This document shows positions 7,628 through 10,371 of a DNA stretch of 10,371 nucleotides, piece after piece. The translations under genes were made by a program, and so were the position numbers. The stretch spans positions 1 to 10,371 of the forward strand of contig JAJBTP010000518.1 in the NCBI GenBank assembly GCA_020860805.1, read 5' to 3'. Each line of letters opens with the position of its first letter. Position 1 is the first letter of the stretch. The notes beneath the pieces were generated by a model, which did no database searches, had not been told where the DNA came from, and was given only the letters and a program-made list of their open reading frames with translations. Source of the stretch: Tannerellaceae bacterium. Lineage in GTDB: Bacteria; Bacteroidota; Bacteroidia; Bacteroidales; Tannerellaceae.

Positions 7628-9756
7628 ATGAATCAAGCAACTAAAAATATAATCTGGATAATTCTGGGAGTTATCTGTCTGGTAAGTGCCTGTAAGCATG
7701 AAAATGACTTTTATTTTGCAGGTAAACAACCGGTGTATCTGCTTTATCCGGCACAGGATACCGCCTGGGTGCTGGATTATCAGAAACCGGATACCCTCTA
7801 TCGTTTTAACTGGGAATCCAAACGAAATTTCATCTATTTCGACCTGGTATTCAGTTTTAGTGAAGATTTGGAAGAAAACAGAACAGAAGTATTCACCGGT
7901 TTCACCCGTGATTATTTCATGACTACCATGCAACTGGATACCCTATTAAGTGAAATGGGAGTAGAAATAGGACAAAAGCCCAATTATTCTGGACCGTGAA
8001 TGTACAGGACCCGGACGCAGGCTGGTGTGATGAAATCCGGAGACTAACAATTACCCGTTGTGATTTACCTACTAATGTTATCCTCCTCAACTATCCGGGT
8101 GCACTGGAAACTATTACACTGGAGAAAGAAAATCTGGAAGAAGAAATCCTCTTTACATGGGATTGTAAAACCAATGTGGAAGATTACAGTTTATGGATCA
8201 GTTTTAATAAAGACTTTGAAGAGCCCTTACAATTTATTTGTGGCTCCGAAAAAAGTTATAGTTTCACACACGAAGAACTGGATGAATTACTGGCACAACA
8301 AGGAGTTGGCAGAGGAAAAGAGATTACTATTTACTGGCAGGTAACAGCAACCGGAAATACCAATAATCCAATTGAAAACAGTGCCGTAAGAGAATCTGCT
8401 ATCCAGCGCTTTTTACCGGATGCCGTAAAAATTGAACTGAAAGAACCGGCAGATGGTAGTGATGTAGAACTGGCTGTTGAGAATTCTGAAGAGATGATAT
8501 CATTTACATGGGATTGTGATACAACAGGGGTTTCTTTCCAGGTGCATTTATTTGATTACGAACTGGAGGCTTCCTATACGTTCGACGCAGGCGAGGAAAA
8601 TAGTTTCTCTGTTTCACAACTGGATTTGGATTTCATTCTGGAACAAACATTTGAGATGGTTGCATCCCAAAAGAAAAAGATATACTGGGAAGTATTATCC
8701 AGTGATGAAACAATAGCCATTTCCAGCGATACAGTAATGTTTACAGCCCGTCGTTTCCTGGCCGTATTAAACACACAACCTATTAATCTTATTAACGGAC
8801 CGGCAGACGGAGCTACTTATATACTGGATTACCAGTCTTCACAACAGGTTATTTCTACAGTAACATGGGATTGTACAGCCCCTAATATAATCTATGTATT
8901 AGAGTATAGTTTATCCGATGATATGAGCAATTCAAAAGTAACCGAACTGACTAAGAATAAATCGGTTGACTTTACACACCAACTATTAGATAATATGTTG
9001 TCCGATCTGGGAGGTTCCTATCTGACTAAAACCATTTATTGGCGTATTACCAGTTCGGTAACAGTCATGACAGAACCCTCAGAAATACGTAGTATGAACC
9101 TAACCGGTATGCTAAGACCTTTTACTGACTACCGGAACCGGAATAATCCGGAGACCTATGAAGTGGTGAAAATTGGGAATAATTTCTGGATGGCAGAAAA
9201 CTTACGGGCAACTATTTACAGTGATGGAAGTGCCTTCACCACAGTAGATGTTCCTTCAAAAAGTTATGAAGGTGAACCCGTATACAACACCGCTATCACA
9301 GGACAATATTACACCTGGCCCACTGCGGTTCGCAACATGGAACTGGCAGGTACCAGTGAAACCACAATTATCCAGGAAGTATGTCCGGACGGATGGCATA
9401 TCTCTACTGTACAGGACTGGGAGGATTTAATTTCAGACCTTTCAGCTACTCCTGCTATGGAGGTCAAATCAACCAGTTACTGGGCGAATACCTGGGGGAT
9501 TACGAATAGTAGTGGTTTAAATATCGTTCCATCCGGTGTATTCTGGCATAATAATCTGCAAGTACCCGATAACGGGACTAATAAAGCCTCCTTCTGGACG
9601 ACTACATTAGAAGCTGAGAAGACTGCATTCATGTACGAACTTTTTGATTGGGAGCAAACAATTATTCCATGGGCTTACCCGAACCGTCCCTGGAGTGAAG
9701 GTGATGCAACAGCATCCCGTTTGACAACCGTACGTTGTGTCAGAGATTATAATTAA
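7628..9756 (+). CDS. Large SusE-like (four modules) / FISUMP surface lipoprotein (one frameshift)
   Basis: This is a probable multi-module surface glycan-binding lipoprotein. The signal peptide ends LVSAC with the lipid Cys at residue 22. Four successive SusE-type immunoglobulin-like modules are each marked by an FxW(D/E)-type strand and a later aromatic strand: FNWES (60) with FWTV (121); FTWDC (176) with IYWQV (235); FTWDC (293) with IYWEV (352); VTWDC (412) with IYWRI (470). An acidic, Leu-rich segment such as HEELDELLAQQG precedes the second strand of each. A FISUMP domain fills about 505-709, with FWMAENLRA (520), VCPDGWHIS (585) and the closing VRCVRDYN. A single undercalled A at 7974-7977 splits the gene near residue 116; with it the join reads IGQKAQLFWTVNVQ and the protein is 709 aa. 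It lies 12 bases after the beta-helix gene. It is a paralogue of the 369-aa lipoprotein with three extra modules. Confidence 0.87.
7974..7977 (+). other. Net -1 frameshift at an A4 run in the four-module lipoprotein gene
   Basis: A fifth A turns GQKPNYSGP-stop into GQKAQLFWTVNVQDPDAGW, which supplies the second aromatic strand (LFWTV) expected for the first SusE-like module. The frame then stays open to 9756. The correspondence with the IYWQV strands of later modules makes this repair convincing. Confidence 0.85.
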
Positions 9757-9768
9757 GCTACTTAGCGC

Positions 9769-10371
9769 ATGAGACTCTATATATTTTCACTTGTTCTTCT
9801 TTCTTTCCTGTCCCACGCAAACGGGACAGGAAGAGAGGGGAATAATCAGGACCCTTTTGAAAAAAACAAGGTGAGATTCCGTATGAAATGGTAGGGCGCA
9901 CAGAAGATATGCCCCCTACCCTCACTTTCGAAGATTGTAGCCTTTGGATTATTACCCCCATCAATGCAGAAGCAGCCTTATTCAGGACACAGGAAGAACG
10001 GGTTTTCAGCGAATACAGCGGGAAAGTTATCTACACTGCCTTGAATAAAAATGCAGGATTCAGGATAGAATTAAAAGAGCCTTTGCCTTTGGAAGACTGG
10101 GATTGTATAGAACTCTGGAATTACGGTGACCATTGGTGTTGGGGAGAGCCTCATTATACAACAGCTATGAAAGTATATATCCTCATCCGGGACGGAAACG
10201 GCCAGGAATACCGGTTTCCTATAGTACAGGCCGGCTACCAGGGATTAATCCACAAATACTGGTTTCTGAGTCATTTCAAACTATCCGACCCATTGCAGGG
10301 ACTTACTCATTTTATAGGATATGATTTTCATTGTGAAGAACCCGATACAGGCAATGAACATACTATTTATC
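9769..10371 (+). CDS. Unrecognised secreted protein, 5' part only (one frameshift)
   Basis: I do not recognise the family. The gene starts 12 bases after the preceding stop. The N-terminus MRLYIFSLVLLSFLSHA is a signal peptide with a likely signal peptidase I site after SHA. There is no lipobox, so the product is probably periplasmic or secreted rather than lipidated. As written it stops at 9891-9893, but adding one A to the A7 run at 9860-9866 gives DPFEKKQGEIPYEMVGRTED, and the frame then stays open to the window end, about 201 residues in all. The visible part is rich in Trp and aromatics (DWDCIELWNYGDHWCWGEPH near the middle) and in short alternating hydrophobic strands such as MKVYILIRDGNGQEYRFPIV, which suggests a beta-sandwich. 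Glycan binding or processing is inferred only from its place in the operon. Confidence 0.6.
9805..9832 (+). repeat. Perfect 10-bp inverted repeat (hairpin) within the signal-peptide codons of the last gene
   Basis: TTCCTGTCCC at 9805-9814 is exactly complementary to GGGACAGGAA at 9823-9832, with an 8-base loop ACGCAAAC. It starts about 36 bases after the start codon. No T run follows on either strand, so it is not a standard intrinsic terminator. It could reduce or pause expression of the last gene relative to the lipoprotein genes. It may also be chance within coding sequence. Confidence 0.6.
9860..9866 (+). other. Net -1 frameshift at an A7 run in the last gene
   Basis: Reading moves from frame 1 to frame 3 here. 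An eighth A gives FEKKQGEIPYEM and an open frame to the window end. The context A AAA AAC (9861-9867), read in the upstream frame, is also a canonical -1 slippery heptamer, so programmed frameshifting is possible in principle. The shared homopolymer pattern makes a missing base more likely. Confidence 0.75.

Noticed and set aside
7583..7933. A 116-codon open frame on the minus strand
   Set aside because: It lies antisense to the lipoprotein signal peptide and first SusE-like module, has no recognisable domain, and is explained by the coding bias of the + strand gene.
617..7977. Programmed ribosomal frameshifting as a general explanation of the breaks
   Set aside because: Apart from the A7 site at 9860, none of the sites forms an X XXY YYZ heptamer in the right frame, and one shift is in the opposite direction. 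Repeated programmed shifts within one SusC barrel are not known.
9805..9832. Intrinsic terminator between the four-module lipoprotein gene and the last gene
   Set aside because: The stem is strong, but no T run follows on either strand and it lies inside coding sequence after the start codon.

Overview
The window is one stretch of a polysaccharide utilization locus (PUL) from a member of the Bacteroidota, most likely order Bacteroidales. The evidence is a SusC-type TonB-dependent transporter followed directly by its SusD-type lipoprotein, then a run of lipoproteins with a short signal peptide and lipobox cysteine. A TAnnTTTG-type promoter element lies at the left edge, and the genes lack strong Shine-Dalgarno sequences. 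Genus and glycan substrate cannot be told from the sequence.

Layout, all on the + strand: SusC-like transporter (64-3152); SusD-like lipoprotein (3156-4760); a lipoprotein with one SusE-like module and a C-terminal FISUMP domain (Fibrobacter succinogenes major paralogous domain; 4781-5889); a right-handed parallel beta-helix lipoprotein, the best enzyme candidate (5908-7615); a larger lipoprotein with four SusE-like modules and a second FISUMP domain (7628-9756); and the first ~200 codons of an unrecognised secreted protein (9769 to the window end). Gaps between genes are 3, 20, 18, 12 and 12 bases, so this reads as a single operon. There is no gene-free stretch above 63 bases, and I see no RNA gene, mobile element or CRISPR array.

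Expected division of labour, inferred from the Sus paradigm: the two SusE-like/FISUMP lipoproteins and SusD bind glycan at the cell surface, the beta-helix lipoprotein may cleave it, SusC imports oligosaccharides, and the last protein may process them further.

The striking oddity is that every gene except susD is broken as written: eight frameshifts plus one in-frame TAA. Seven of the eight frameshifts are net -1, and each can be repaired by one base in a short homopolymer (C4, G4, T5, A6, A3, A4, A7); the eighth is a net +1 at a C3. Repair gives intact proteins of normal length (SusC 1029 aa, SusE-like/FISUMP 369 and 709 aa, beta-helix 569 aa) with no other sign of decay. I therefore favour base-calling errors in the source assembly over true pseudogenes, and annotate the genes as full-length coding regions with marked lesions.
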